The notes under the pieces: generated by a model
Databases searched by the model: none
The model's input: only the letters and a program-made list of their open reading frames with translations
What the model was told of the DNA's origin: nothing
Source of the DNA: Stereum hirsutum FP-91666 SS1
Lineage: Eukaryota; Basidiomycota; Agaricomycetes; Russulales; Stereaceae
Length of the DNA stretch: 64,000 bases
Direction: 5' to 3'
NCBI RefSeq assembly: GCF_000264905.1
Contig: NW_006763134.1
Span: 1,879,626-1,943,625, forward strand
Shown here: in pieces, positions 46,911 through 59,535 of the stretch
Layout: every line of letters starts with the position of its first letter
How positions within the stretch are numbered: the stretch's first letter is position 1
Position numbers and translations under genes: made by a program

Positions 46911-47846
46911 GGGTTGAACAGGTGAGACTTCAAAGAGCCAAGAGGATCTGTCGAACCAATGTCGAACAGTGGATAGCTAAGAGACACACCTGTGACACAC
47001 GCGAGCATAGTATCTCCAGCTCGTGCAGGTTTAAACAGATACTAAGTCATAAGACTATGACTGCATATCCGCCTCCGACAACAAGATGTGTGAGTTGCAT
47101 ACTAGGTCGCGAAGTGAGGTTTAGTGGATGCTGTTCTTCATGCGTATTCCTTCGGACACTACGGACGGCCTCATAGGTGAGTAGACGTGCTCCAAAGTTC
47201 TCACCGCGATGAGCTCGTGTGTTGAACAAGCGCAGGATAAGTAGTGAGAGTTAGGATGCAGAGCTGGAGTTTGGAGTTCAAGTGCCCCAGCGACCACGTG
47301 GCTCTCGCGTGGTGCGGGTCCGGTGGCCTCAGCGGGCCGGCTGCTAACAGCTGCCGAGTCAAGACGTCAACCAACGACAACTTGAACTTGAACAAGGTCT
47401 CTTTTCGCAATTGACACCGTGCAGCCTAGTAACGTGCATGGGCATCAACCGCCTCAGGGATGTTGCAACTTGTTGACTGCACACTCTGTTGTTGAAGCAA
47501 ATATGACAGCACACTGGACTGGCCTGGCGCGGCCGTGACACCCGTTTTAACCTTTCGTTTGTCCAAACTCCCTCTTCCATGCATGAGCAATGACATAAAT
47601 GTTGATCATTCTTTAGTTAGATCATCTTGCATTGGTTATGTACCTCACTACCTGCTCAAAGCATATATTCCGCCTTGCCTTCGCCAAATAATGGTCCACG
47701 ACGTCTGCGCGGTGCGCAGGCTACCAGAAGAGCCATGGTCATGAATGGATAAATCAAGGTATGTTCCCTGCCTTGATGAAAGGCAGCCCTTAATTAAATA
47801 GGACTAATTCGGTGCGTTCTTTGATTCCGCATCTCATGTTCCGCAG

Positions 47847-48703
47847 GTCGAACCTAAATCGCAATCTTCCGTTCACAACCGTGCAGGGTATATTCCAAAC
47901 AATGTTTGGCCGGGTCTTTCTCTGGAGAACCATGTCATTCTATCCCGTACGGACGAATGGCCCACGATTGATGATGTCTGGGACCGATTACTCACAGGTA
48001 AGCTGATCTGCGACTTGCTGGCTGATATCGTCGAACTGTCGTAAGATGGACAAGACCGATATTCAGTGAGTGCCCGCGCGTTAAGCTAGTCGCAGTCACG
48101 ATAATCCTGATAATGATATACCTGTGTAGTCTCTCCGCCAGCGCAGTCAGGAGCTGGTCCACTCACTTCAGGTCAAAGAGGCGCGTTATATTCCATTCTG
48201 CTTAGCTTCAAGGTGACTGCATTCCTGCGAGCACACTCCTCGATTTCACTTCCTCTTTCATGTCAAGGTGTATGGCAGGGATAGGTCAGAAACTGTTTCT
48301 ACTGGACCAGTGGGATCACAGGGTGAGTGCATAGACCTCGGTCTGAACCCTAATCTATTCCGAACGTGTACGAGTCTTCTAGCCCGCAAATATCCGTTAC
48401 CCGTTAGGTGCGCCATCACTGTCTATTGGTCTACGTGTGCACCTTGGCGATTGCCGTGATATTCTTGATCTATCGCCTCTACTTCTGCGTGCCAGTATCA
48501 CTCTTTCCACTGGCCCTAGAGTTCCACTTTTCTCCCGTCATTACTTCCAACGATGTCTTCTCTGGCTTAATCATCCCGTGCACTTCTTAGTGGTGATGCA
48601 CTATCGGGCTGAGGCTGATTGCTTGGGGGTACACAACCATATTAATGGACGGGACGCGATAATGATAGAGCAAGAGTGTCGCAGAGGGATTTGGCGCCGG
48701 TAG
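47847..48703 (+). pseudogene. Exon-like segments of an unidentified gene
   Basis: Segment one, 47847-47997, has a good acceptor (CCGCAG) and donor (GTAAGC) and encodes AGYIPNNVWPGLSLENHVIL followed by TDEWPTIDDVWDRLL. Segment two, about 48267-48322, encodes VYGRDRSETVSTGPVGSQ before a GTGAGT donor. Segment three, about 48400-48703, is open for roughly 100 codons (LRVHLGDCRDILDLSPLLLR, ending CRRGIWRR and stop). Frames between them could not be joined cleanly. No family is recognised. Confidence 0.3.
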
Positions 48704-50280
48704 CGCGGTCACAATCTGTGTAAGACCTTGTTTCGTTTCCGGAAGCCTGCTCCGTCGGCGAGGTAGGGAGGAATGAAAGGACGAGATCAATGATAAGTCG
48801 AGGTCATTGGCATTGGGGAGGCGCTTCATTGGATTACCTTATTGTTTGAGCACGATATACAGTACCTCTCAGCGAAGTACTGAACGCCTCAGCTTTGCCT
48901 GAAAATGCGAGCATGAGCCCAAATCGACACTCAGCGTACCAAAGGCTTGGGACAGGCGGCGAGGTCAGTGCGATAAACCATCCATAATATATACGAATGC
49001 GCTGATACCCCGGGAATAGAAAGAGCGGTGGAGATAGGTGTGCCTTTACTGCAATTGATTGGCCTGACTAAAATTATAGGCCCTACCCCTAAACGTTATT
49101 CGAGTCACTTCCACGAATACTTCTTCAACCTTGCTGCAGAACTTTGCCGCACCCGCCGCCGCGTGTCGTCCACAAGCTCTGTACGTGTTCCGCCTCCTGT
49201 ATCGTCGTTTCTGTGTTCCGTGCCCCCAGTAACCCGTGCTTCTACTTCCAATGTCCATTGAACGAGCCATCAACACATGGAGTCAGAGTGATGCGGGGAG
49301 CATAAGGAAGATTTATGATCATCCGTTACATACGAAGTCTCCCCTGTCTCACAGACGTGGTTACTCACAAGTATTATGGTCGCCGACTGCTCTTCGGGTA
49401 TTGACCTGACATCTAGGCGAGCGTATAAGACAAGGCATCCATTCAAGGTTGAGAACCTTACACTCTTGTTTACGCGCTCAGATACAGGTGCTCATACATG
49501 GCTCCGAGCCGCGACACGAATGAAGGAGAGTTAAGGCGGTATTAATTGGTCCTGAGCAGACCCGCACTGCCAATATGCATGATGAACTGGCGGGTGGTCG
49601 ATTAAACCATCATTACCCTCTTTCTGCGAAGTGAACGTACCTGTCCCTCATCGCGCACGCAATCCATTGGTTGGCGGAATAATTGTCGGGCAAGAGCTCG
49701 TGCGTTTTAGACGGTATGGAGACTGATTGCCAAGGGCACTGTCAACGGTAGATGGAGGGAAACATCCAACGTTCATATCACGCATCGGTCGCGACGATAC
49801 TTTGGTTTTCTCGTGTTCCACCTATTCTCTGTGCCCTGCAGGAAGCGCCCAGCGATATACACCAAAATTAGGGCCAATAAAGTGCTACTTACTCCATTGT
49901 GAAACAACATATTGACTGAACGAGCACTGCGATACTGCTAAATTTCGCAAAGGGAACAGCCAGAATCCTACGGGGCACATGACGAGCATGCGGAATTGGA
50001 CTGCGCTTGAACTATCCGGGGATCACCCCCAGTGAGTCTCAACCTACAGCTCCTATGCATGAAATTGTTCTCTGATTGACCAAACTCTCCGCGCAGCGCT
50101 CTGTGTACATGACTTCTTCCATGGAGGACGGCGGGAACCTGCATGCCTCCACACAACTCCTTTTGAACAAGTGATTTCAAGATAATTTCGGTAGGTGCAG
50201 GGTTTTTTTTCTCTCTCGTTATTTCATACGTTTCGCGGGACCAAGGAGACCGTGATGTCGTACCCGTGAATTTCTGGGCA

Positions 50281-50287
50281 TATATAA
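50281..50287 (+). promoter_or_regulatory. TATA box of paralog C
   Basis: TATATAA 56 nt before the ATG at 50337. Confidence 0.6.
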
Positions 50288-50336
50288 GCTAGCAAGAGAA
50301 TGGCTGCTCCGGTATCCTCAGACCAGCATCTCCAGC

Positions 50337-52306
50337 ATGTCTGACTCCGACGCTTCTGCAGTGTCTGCTGAGATATATTCCGATATCATCTGGTGCGTTT
50401 GGTCTGCTTGTCACATTTATTCGAAATTCTCACCAATGACTGTAGGTTGTTAGAGACTTACACTTCAGCGTCCTCCTCGTGTTTGCATATTTCCTCCGTC
50501 TATGTAGCCACCGATACTGACGGTTTTTTCCGTGGCCCTCTGTATCTTGAAGGTATCTGGGTCATGAGCTTCATACAGACTTTACCAATGGAGGTCGAGG
50601 TCGTTTGGAATAGCAAGATTACTTTGCCTACCATACTTTTCCTCCTCAATCGCTATGGCTTCAGCCTTGGTATGATTATTAATATGGCGCCTAGCTTTCC
50701 AGGAACTGAGACAGATGTGGAGTGAGTGATGCATTTCACTACCCCGACTATATGTTTACTAAGCAGTGGGTACCATATAGGTGCAACATGTCAAACGTCC
50801 TAGGAACGATCCTAACGATCGGTCCTCTTCTATGCACTAACTGTAGGTCAAGTTCGGATTTATCTCCCAAGTTGTGTTTAACACTGTGAATTGACAGTGT
50901 TCTTCACATTGAGGGTGTACGCCACCAGCAATCATAGCAAGTCGGTTCTATTCGTCTCCCTGGCCCTAATTCTGGCCAGACTAGTCGTTGATAGCTGGGT
51001 AAGCACTCACACAGATCGCTGGGCCGCACAAGTTTGACGGTCGCAAATGGTTTTACAGCAAGCAGCTCTCTCAGTGGGCGCATCCACTGCAAGAGATCCT
51101 GGTATTCATCTTGCCGCCTGCGAAGATGATATCACCGTAGCTAATCCGGCCCTTGTTAGCTGGTGAGTACTCCGCAGTGATAGTTATTTTTTCTCCAATG
51201 CTGAATCGTAAAATTGCCTTTCCCAGGTGTGAGTGTCAGAACAATGGTCATCTATGCGTCATGCCGCCATGTGTTTACAGTCCACACATGCATAGCTTAT
51301 GTCGCCTCCGGAGGCCTGGCTCTTACTTTCGATGGGTTCATCTTCGCCGTGACCGTCGTAAAGTTGTTTGGTCATCTTATGGAAATGCGGAAAATGACCA
51401 ACAAAGGTGGCATAACTGCACTCCTTCTACGCGATGGTTCGATCTTTCTTTCACATTGTATTCAATCCAGGCGGTCCTGATATCGATGGTTCTACTAGGA
51501 ATAATATATTTTATGTCAGTACTTATGTGGACCCTGTCCCAAAAACGCATCATCTCATTGAACGACGACGGTCATTTCTGCGATATTCAGCATCATGTTT
51601 CTGGTTGCGGCCACTCAGGCCGGTCTAGCTCTAGTAAGTCTCATCCCGATGTTCCCGATACTAACAAGTATATTGACATATGCATATGATGTTCAGGTCT
51701 CCGCCGTCAATGTACGTTCTCGTTCTCGTTCTCGTTCTCATTCTCATTCTCGACCTTGAACGTGGGCTACTGTCTCATCTTGCATCAGCCGGAGGCAGAC
51801 ATTCTATCAAACATCATGGATCCGTATTTTCAGGCGTAAGTCTTGATTCGAAACTAGTAATTGAGTTGGACATCTATAACAGCCATAACTCTGCAGTGTC
51901 CCAAATATTCTCGTTAATCATCTTTATCTCAACTTGCGAAGGGTGAATAGACCGCTGCCAGACTCTATGGCCGTTCCAGCGCAACCTCCCCAGAACAGAT
52001 TTCTTGGACATATCGGAGAGCCTTTGGACCACGATCAATGGGACAGTCAATTCGATTCTGAAGACTTCCCGGTGGACGACTCCGGCGTGGATGAAGATAC
52101 CATTAGGGACAATGCCGCCACGACGCTTGTACCGGTCGTGAGTGAGAACTCATATCAGTGAAAGCTATAACTATGCTAATATTGTGCGATCTCCAAAGAT
52201 TTATGATAATCGTGGGGCCGTGAGCAACGCGGACATCGAAATGGTGCCTATCGAGAGAGATTCACCTGGAGCAGGTCCCTCTCGCACGTCTGGATTGACG
52301 GCGTAA
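50337..52306 (+). CDS. DUF6533-type multi-span membrane protein, paralog C (384 aa, 14 exons)
   Basis: Exons: 50337-50392, 50446-50480, 50553-50721, 50781-50842, 50898-50998, 51059-51162, 51227-51228, 51281-51436, 51499-51514, 51591-51633, 51697-51711, 51789-51835, 51897-52137, 52199-52306. All introns are GT-AG with phase kept, and most exon lengths equal those of paralog A. The core is IWVMSFIQTLPMEVEVVW then TILFLLNRYGF. Later motifs: FFTLRVYATSNHSKSVLF, LALTFDGFIFAVTVVKLF, GITALLLRDG and NIMDPYFQAVPNILVNHLYL. The tail has FLGHIGEPLDHDQWDS and ADIEMVPIERD, shared with A. In C the usual CGR after the RVYA motif is replaced by SNH. It looks intact. Function is unknown; a receptor-like role is only suggested by topology. 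Confidence 0.85.
51227..51228 (+). other. 2-nt exon (GT) of paralog C
   Basis: TTTCCCAG|GT|GTGAGT; the flanking introns are 51163-51226 and 51229-51280. The joined codons are TGG TTC (Trp-Phe). Confidence 0.6.
51715..51752 (+). repeat. TTCTCG/TTCTCA hexamer repeat in an intron of paralog C
   Basis: About six hexamers in tandem, lying wholly within intron 51712-51788. They form a long pyrimidine-rich tract on the transcribed sense strand. Confidence 0.8.
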
Positions 52307-52887
52307 CTCAGAAGTGGACAGTGGCCCTCGTATATATTTACGGTGTGGCCTTATTTGCCACAATTTCCCCATCCATTGCCACCACTTCTATGTCGTTTTT
52401 CCGGGCTCTATGATTTTACGAAGTTCAAGTTCTTGCCCGCGTCTCAGATGAATATTCTTTTCTTTGCTCCTGTGCCTTACTATATTCGCAACAGAGGTTC
52501 AATTTTGCCACCCGTTGACTCCAGTTTTCAGGAATGTTATAAAGCCGCCGTACCCATCGAGCAGTTCACAATTCGCAAAAGGACCGACAGACTCTGCGCC
52601 ACAGGTGTGGCGTCCGTGTCATGATCGTAATTTGAAATTGACTCTGGACACACGGTGGGATCGCACTGACACGTGCCCATTGTGATCAAACATCTGAGGA
52701 AGGAGACAAGCCAAGCAATCGCAAGTGATCAAATTACACCGGTACATATCAGCACACCAGTGCAGCGTACATACACCCAAACCCATTGAATCCATCCCAA
52801 TAAATACCGATAGATAGACTCAAGACAGTGGATCACATAAATAAGTCGGAGAAGGTGATTGTTTCTGAGCGCTGGCTCGGTGCCAGA
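52307..52887. other. Convergent intergenic region
   Basis: 3' flanks of paralog C (plus) and the secreted barrel protein (minus). No gene seen. Confidence 0.6.
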
Positions 52888-53571
52888 TCAGTCGATGAAC
52901 TGCCAGGTGATGGGAATGCGGCCGACCGACTCGGCAGCGAGCTGCGTGAAGGCGGCGGGGGAGAAGTCGAGGTCGTATTCCGCGCAGGCGTAGCATTTGT
53001 CCTTGACGGCGGCGGTGACGCTCCTTCCGTTGTCTATGAGCGATTCAGCTGGGATGAGTCACTGTACAAACGAGGAAGAGGGGTTTTATAGAGAAGGACG
53101 TACAGGTGGCGGTGATGAGCCTTCCACAGATGGGGTTGCTAGATGTAGAGAGGGGGATACTGGTAAGTAATAGGTCAGGGTAGTGACTACTGTGCCACGC
53201 AAACTGACAGGTTGGGGTTAGCCGTCGCGCCGCTGTGAAGGTTATCCGTCAGCGACAAGAGATGGGTAGACAGCAGTGTCTGACTGGCTCACGGGTAGGA
53301 GTTGTAGAGATCAACGGAAACGGCGATGATGTAGTCCGTGTCGACGTTTGTCACGCCGCAGGCCCCCAAACCTGTATTGTAGTACGTTCCTACAGACATA
53401 TTCGTAAGATTAATGGGACCGAGAAGTGAGGGAAAGTGGGTACAACGCACCGTCACCGCTGTAGCTTCGTTTCTCGAGGAGAGTGCCGTTTCCCGTGGGA
53501 ACAGCACTCGCAGGAGCAAGCGAGAAGAGGGCAACGGAGGCCACAGCGAGCATATTGGTGAAGGAGAACAT
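52888..53571 (-). CDS. Secreted RlpA-like double-psi beta-barrel protein (140 aa, five exons)
   Basis: Exons (minus): 53571-53451, 53389-53293, 53232-53209, 53138-53104, 53033-52888, with phase kept. Residues 1 to about 23 (MFSFTNMLAVASVALFSLAP) form a signal peptide. A Kex2-type site LEKR at 34-37 suggests removal of a propeptide. The mature domain reads GTYYNTGLGACGVTNVDTDY, PICGRLITATYNGRSV, VKDKCYACAEYDLDFSPAAF and IPITWQFID. This is the small DPBB (barwin/expansin-like) family abundant in basidiomycetes. Cysteine pairing and the Asp of the barrel are present. Proteins of this type are cell-wall or apoplast associated; no enzyme activity is established for the short forms. A TATA box lies 117 nt upstream. 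Confidence 0.93.
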
Positions 53572-56143
53572 CGTTGGAAGCAGAATAGTTCAAGTGGAGT
53601 CACTGAAGAGGGTGTGGTGTTTGAGGTGGGTAGAAGAAGAGAGGGCTCGAGTGAACTGAAGAACAAGAGGACAGGAAAAGATGCCCGCTTTTATATCCGT
53701 CAGAGCTATGGTCTAGTTCAATCATAACCAGTATTGCTGCTGCAGCCGCTCAAGGCCGCCAGCAACTCTCCAGGGGCAGGCCCAAGGTTAACGCGTGCAT
53801 TATGGCGAATATCTGGCACTGGATCAGTGTTGGGACCCAGTTCAGTTGCGCCCCACATGCGCGTATTGCAAAAAGGAAAGAGGAAAAGGCAATGTAGCCC
53901 ATGATGTCTTGAGACGCCCTTGTCGGTGCATGCGTATGTGCGTCGATGGCGGAATTTCGACATGTGCGACCGCATCAGTAGTTGACTGGGCCACAGACGC
54001 CACTCGTCAGCACCGTAAGTACCGGAGTTAAAGATCGGTCCCCATTATAACGAAAGACTACTCGAACGGTTCCAAGAGACGCCATCCGAAGGCAGTCATT
54101 CGAGGGCCATACCGTTCTGCAGACCGGCTTGTGGGGGGTAAAAAGACGGAGTACTTTGACTCTGATGGACTAGGCACGCTAGTCTCCGAGTGCAGACCTC
54201 ACACGAGACGATCATTATTAGGCACGGCTTGGCAGGGCATTCAAGTACTTGCACGACGAGAGTCATACACACCTGGCAAGCACGTTCGAATAAATCCATC
54301 AAAAAATCTCGACCCGAATTTGCACAAGATTGAAAAGCGCTCACCTGCATGCTGAGAGGAGGCACAAGCGCTTACCAATATAAAGTGCACGGTCCAAATG
54401 CTCAAACTAGAAACCTAAGAGGAATTAAAAGGCCAATGATACAGCGGACGCACGCGCATTGCAAGGCCTAGGGACGCGCAACATTGATGGACCAGACTAC
54501 AGGAAATCCGACCGTCCAAAACCACGCGGACGCAATATCTTTGATGATGCTTTTCAGACGGCCACGGCCAGCGAGACGCTTGCCAGCAGTCAGGTACAGA
54601 GTCCAGACTGACCAAGAAGAATAAGAAAGGAAAATAACCAAGACGAGCCAGAGGAGGGCGCGATTGCTTGTCAACGAAGCACGGCGTCTTCAAGCTTTAA
54701 GTTCGACGTTGACGTGAGCGAGTTCGGAGGCGGTTGTGCGACTTTTGAATGGGCTCGGGTGATCCCGGGCGCTTGGGGCAGGTCCGCCGGCGTGCCGATC
54801 CGACTGATTGGCTCTTGGAATCAAACTCGGGTATGTCATTGTTCGTGTCACGGTTCCGCCAAACTCGGCCTTGAACTCGGAAGAAATATCTGCTCCTTAT
54901 CCAACCTTCATCACACCACTAGCTCGAGTGCCACATGAGCGTCAACTACAAACGCTCACGCATGTCAGAGGCAGACGCCTGTGACTACCGCATCTTATTC
55001 AAGTTGAGTTGTTTGCATACTGCAATCGATTGCTGGAAGCGGGAAGCGTGAACTGAAACTGAAACTTAAACTAAGAGGAGTGGAACGTAGAGACCTTTGA
55101 CGTAGAGACGTGAATGCTGAAATCGAAGAATCTTGAAGGCAAGGAAAGGAAGAGTACAACGAAGTTGAAGCTGAGGGGGGAAAAGAGGAAAATAGAAGCA
55201 ATAAACGAACAAAAAAGACGAATCGAGAAAGCGATAAAAGAAGAGAAAGAAATAACCAGGCTTGAAAGTTGACTGCAATTGCAACTGCGAGACATGGAGG
55301 AGGCATAGACTTGGACTATAGGGGAGTAATGATATTTGTAGTCAGTCATGATGATGAAGTTGGATGGATGAAGATTGGTGTTAGTGTCTCCGGCCGTAGA
55401 ATATGTATCGCCGAGAGACTGGTCGTTTGAATCGGAAGGGTTTGAAAGGCTTGAAAAGGTCTTGAAGGCGGAAGGAAGTGTGGCGCCGTGCGTCGAGGTG
55501 CGTAAAGCGTAGGGGTGGGGCCCGGGGGTGGTGACGGCGTCAGAAAGGGGCGTCAACAAATGAGGACAAGGACGTGTGTAAACTATGTGAACGACGAACA
55601 GCCTCAACGACGGCGCGAAGAAGAGTGAATACGAATATGAATGTAGGGTATCGTACACGTTCAACATCGAGCTGTCAGGATCAGGCGAGTCAAAATACGT
55701 GAAAGCTTGAAATGGAAATGTGAATAGAGACAGCGATATCGATCAATCAAAAAGAAAAAGAATAACAGGACGAAAAGAACGGACTATTCACGCCGTGAAT
55801 TGGGTTGCTGGCCATGGAACTGGAACGCTAGAACGGAATGACAAAGAAAGTAGAAAGAAAGCTAAAGTGCAAACGAAAGGTGAAGGGAAGGGAGTCCGAG
55901 GCTCAGAACTGAAAAAAAAAAAAAGAAATATGAGAATATGCAATGAACGTAGTAATAGCAGTAAGTAAGTAGTAGAAAGGCGCAAGTAAACTAACTGTCC
56001 CTCGGCTCGTCGGATATGGTATGGTATACAAGGACAACGACAACTTTTTGAGCGATAGCGTCCGTCGCCACCACCACCACCTCCCTCCTCCCCCTCTCCC
56101 TCCCTGTTCCACACGCACACCCAAGCGCACACGAATCCCCCAC
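53572..56143. other. Intergenic 2.6 kb
   Basis: No gene supported. A purine-rich tract (about 55000-55990), including a run of A at about 55911-55924, gives long frames on the opposite strand and may include the 3' UTR of the 56144-58046 gene. Confidence 0.5.
53688..53695 (-). promoter_or_regulatory. TATA box of the barrel protein gene
   Basis: The minus strand reads TATAAAAG about 117 nt before the ATG at 53571. Confidence 0.55.
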
Positions 56144-58046
56144 CTACTTTCTAATATTCGTATACGCAGGCGGCAACTCGATCGTCTCGTTCTCCCCAGC
56201 CCCCTCCTCCCCAGGCACGCTCGGCCCCGCATCATCATGCTGTATAATATTCACCGGCCTCATACTAGGCGGCAACGGGCTCTTCCTCATCATCCTCCCT
56301 CCCCCATCCGTCCCTCCAAACGAACTCGTCCCCGGCGTTCCAGGCCTCAGCGGATCCGTCTCCGTAAAACTGCTCGGCCTCGAACTCGCCGCCCTCCCAG
56401 CAGCAGCCGCACCCGCACCGGCTCCAACACCATACCCGTATCGTGATGTTCCATCGGTTGAGGATCGGCCTCCGTCTGTGGTTGTACCGGCGAGCGTCGG
56501 ATCCGGAACGAGGAACGGTTCCGGCGCATAATAATGCGGCACTTGCGCATTCCCGTCGTCCCCATCCGCATCATCCGTAAGATCGACGGGCCGTTCCTTC
56601 GTATGTTGATGGAACCTCCGCCTCCTCACAAAAAACAGACAAACGAGCAATATCGCAATCAGACCCGCCACACCCCCCACCACACCCCCCACAATCGCGC
56701 CCACATCGCTCCCTCCACCTCCCCCACTCCCACTCCCACTACCGCTTCCACTGCTGCCACTCCCGCCACCGGTGCTGGCGCCGTCGGTACTAGTGGGATA
56801 AGTACCACCAGCCGGATCACCCGTGGTCGAGGTGGGGCTGTCCGAGTTTAAGCAGGAGCTGTCGCTGGAGTAGCCGACGGTGAAGGTACCGCTGCCGCCG
56901 GCGCCGGCACCAGAGTCGTCACCGGCGACGATGAAGAAATTGGTGCCGGCGGCGATGTTGACGGTCCAGTTGAAGCCGGTGCCGGTTGCGGTGTTGGTGG
57001 AGGTGGTGCCGTTGGGGATGGAGAAGGAGTCACCGTGGGGGATTACGCCGAGGAAGTTTGTTGAGCTGTGTGAAGTGGAAGTGGGGGGCGGGGGTGGAGG
57101 TGGCGATGGGGAGAAGGGGAACATGTGATCAGTTAATTTGCGACGGAGATGTGAGTTAGGGGTGGATATCGATCAAGGATGATTCTCGGAACGGAAGAGC
57201 ATGGTGCGTGCTCTTGGACTTTTGTTTTGTGCTCACGAACGGCGGGACAGGTATGGTTGGGAAGGAAGCACGGGCATGCGAGACCGGACGCTCAGGAGCT
57301 ACCTCGCGTAGCGCGGGACGCACACGGAGGTATGCATGGAGGTTCTCGGACGGCGTTTCGAGTCCATACTATCCACATCCAGCTCACTCTCGAGCGCAAA
57401 ATGACCACAGGAAAAGAAGAAAATGCAGACGGAGGAACATTCGAGACGAAAAGGCGATCGGAGAGAAATGAGACATACCCATTGATATTCTCCTGCTCCC
57501 ACCATAATCGCACCGTGTCACACTGATTTGTCGTGCCGTCGGTACTGAACGTCCATGCTCCCTTGACGGCAGTCGTAGAGTCGTAACAACTGGAGTCGCT
57601 CGAGGAAGCGACCGCGACGGGCGCACTGGTGCCACCCGATCCGAACCCCGACGCATCACTCACCTGTCAAACGACGTCGCAACCCATTCATCAGTAAATA
57701 GCACATATAACACACACAAAAAAGAAAATAAGAGACGCACGACAGCAATGAACTCTGAATTCTCCGGATAATTGACATCGAATGTGAGACTCGTGCCGTC
57801 AAATGTAAACTGCTGAATTCTCCTGGCTTCGATGGACAGCGGACTCGGACCGCTCGGGACCATGAGCATGGTGTAGGGCGCTGTGCCGCCCGAGCCTGTG
57901 ATGCTGAGGGACACATTCGAGCACTGGGTGGGTGTGCCGTCGAACTGCCATGAGTAGGCTCTGACGAGTCTGGGCCCGAGGGCGGAGAGGGAGAGAGTGA
58001 GTGCGAACGCGAGCCGGAGGGGATGGTGTGCTGGCGGCGATGGCAT
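56144..58046 (-). CDS. Single-pass cell-surface protein with Ser/Gly stalk (470 aa, three exons)
   Basis: Exons (minus): 58046-57741, 57663-57479, 57065-56144. A signal peptide lies at residues 1 to about 31 (hydrophobic LRLAFALTLSLSAL). Two similar extracellular modules follow: YSWQFDGTPTQCSNVSLSIT and GAWTFSTDGTTNQCDTVRLW, each W-F-xn-QC. A third beta-rich stretch starts FLGVIPHGDSFSIPNGT. Then come a Gly/Ser-rich stalk, a membrane span at about 287-310 (AIVGGVVGGVAGLIAILLVC) and an RRRR stop-transfer. The cytosolic tail ends TIELPPAYTNIRK, with PPAY as a possible WW/Nedd4 ligand. The second intron is 413 nt, far longer than its neighbours. The architecture resembles basidiomycete surface sensor or wall-associated proteins; function is unknown. 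Confidence 0.82.
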
Positions 58047-59535
58047 GAACGTCGTTGAAGAGCGTCCGACACTCGTGCGCTTGATTGAAGTTGGGGATAC
58101 AGAAAGAAAAGGAAAAGGGAAGATGGTGGAGAGAAGGAAGGGGAGGCGGAGTGGCAAGCTTCGATGACGGCCAGCACTCCGCGGTACCAATTCGGCTGTC
58201 AGTGGCGTGGCGTGACCTCGCAAGCCACAGCACGCGTGCCACATTCGCTCTCACCAGCCGCTCCAACTTGTACATGCACCCTGCTCGTGCTCTCTGCTGC
58301 AGATCCCCCACCGTCTCAGCTGCTGCGCCTCTGGGGTAGACGTCGACGAGCCTCGTTCATCTCCCGATCGTTTCAAATGTCTGCGCTCTCACTCGAGGAC
58401 GACTGCGAAACGTGGACTGGCTGTGCCGGGCCTCGACAGCTTCAACTACGATTTGCATGATGTGAACATTGGAGCAGGCTAGTGGCGTTCTTGTCGTATT
58501 TCCGTCTATCCAATGCTACTGCAGAGGCTCCAAGATAAGACCTCCTTAAGCTTCAAGGTCCGTCCTCTCGTTCTCTCGAAATTTATGGCCACTCAACTAA
58601 CATATTCAGGTTCCGTGCCGTCTAGCTGGTAACTTTTCGACATGGTGATACCACCACAAGCGCCGGCGATGCCAGCACATCGATCCGTCCAAGTTAGGTC
58701 GCCCGACTCCCCAACTTGATCGTGCTCAGCTGTCACTAAGGCTCCTGCCGGGGTGTCTCATGAAACCAACATGAAACGGATGTCGCAACCAGAGTCAGCT
58801 TCTGTACTAGGTGATGGTGAGGACAGCTGAGGCAATGTTTTCTAGTGGTACTAGAGGATGGTGCCTACGATTGAGGAAAATATAACAGCTCGCGTGGCTA
58901 AGAGAGAAGCTTAGTCTCTATAGAATCACCTGAGCACGGATCTGGACTGTCATATGTTTTACCCTGTTCTTGCGCTGGCACACTCAATCTTTTGTGATAA
59001 ATCTTGTCTGTCTCCCTCGTGGCGGAACTCCCTGTGTACACAAATCTCGCATCTGTCATCCGTTTCTACACTGTGTCTCTGTACTATTTCTCCCCTTGCG
59101 GTGCTCTTTGCCACCTCGCTCGCTTGGTCCTCGTTCCATGCCTCCTATCGAGAGTTCTAGGCAGAGTCGAACCTCGCGATGCATCCGCCTTGGTTCAACC
59201 TTGGTTCGAATCGAGGAATCAGAATGACATCGCTCCGGCGGCACCCGGGCATCGGACCCCGAAGTTGAACCACCGGAACGCGACCACGTGGCCCGTTCCG
59301 TCGAACCACTTGAACGCGCGGCGGCGTGTTGTGGCGTCCAACCGCCTCTTCAAGACCGACCACCATCTGCTCTATCCCCTCAGCCCAGCCTCGCCAACGC
59401 TAGTCGTTCGCCTCGCTCGCGCCTACTACTCCGCTTTCTCTTCTTACTTTCGTTTTTTCTATTTTCTAATCACGCTACGTTCTCATTTTCCTACTCATAC
59501 TCATCCACATACCCATACCAACTATTACCGCCGCC
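58047..59535. promoter_or_regulatory. Divergent intergenic region
   Basis: Promoters of the surface protein (left) and the kinase (right). The 3' end is pyrimidine-rich, as expected for a leader. Frames of 70-290 codons here (for example 59004-59879) run into the kinase in another frame and are not genes. Confidence 0.5.

Larger units (their letters stand above)
42704..50336. other. 7.6 kb with gene-like fragments only
   Basis: No complete gene could be built. Protein-like pieces with good splice sites occur on the minus strand at about 44.6-46.9 kb and on the plus strand at 47.85-48.7 kb. The rest holds short overlapping frames. It could be decayed or fast-evolving accessory sequence. Confidence 0.4.

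Noticed and set aside
54995..55667. Pyrimidine-rich minus-strand frames (up to 198 codons)
   Set aside because: They come from a purine-rich plus-strand tract. The peptides are Ser/Phe/Leu-rich low complexity without domains.
59199..59212. B-box-like GGTTCGAATC near the kinase leader
   Set aside because: There is no A box or cloverleaf around it; probably chance within the 5' leader.
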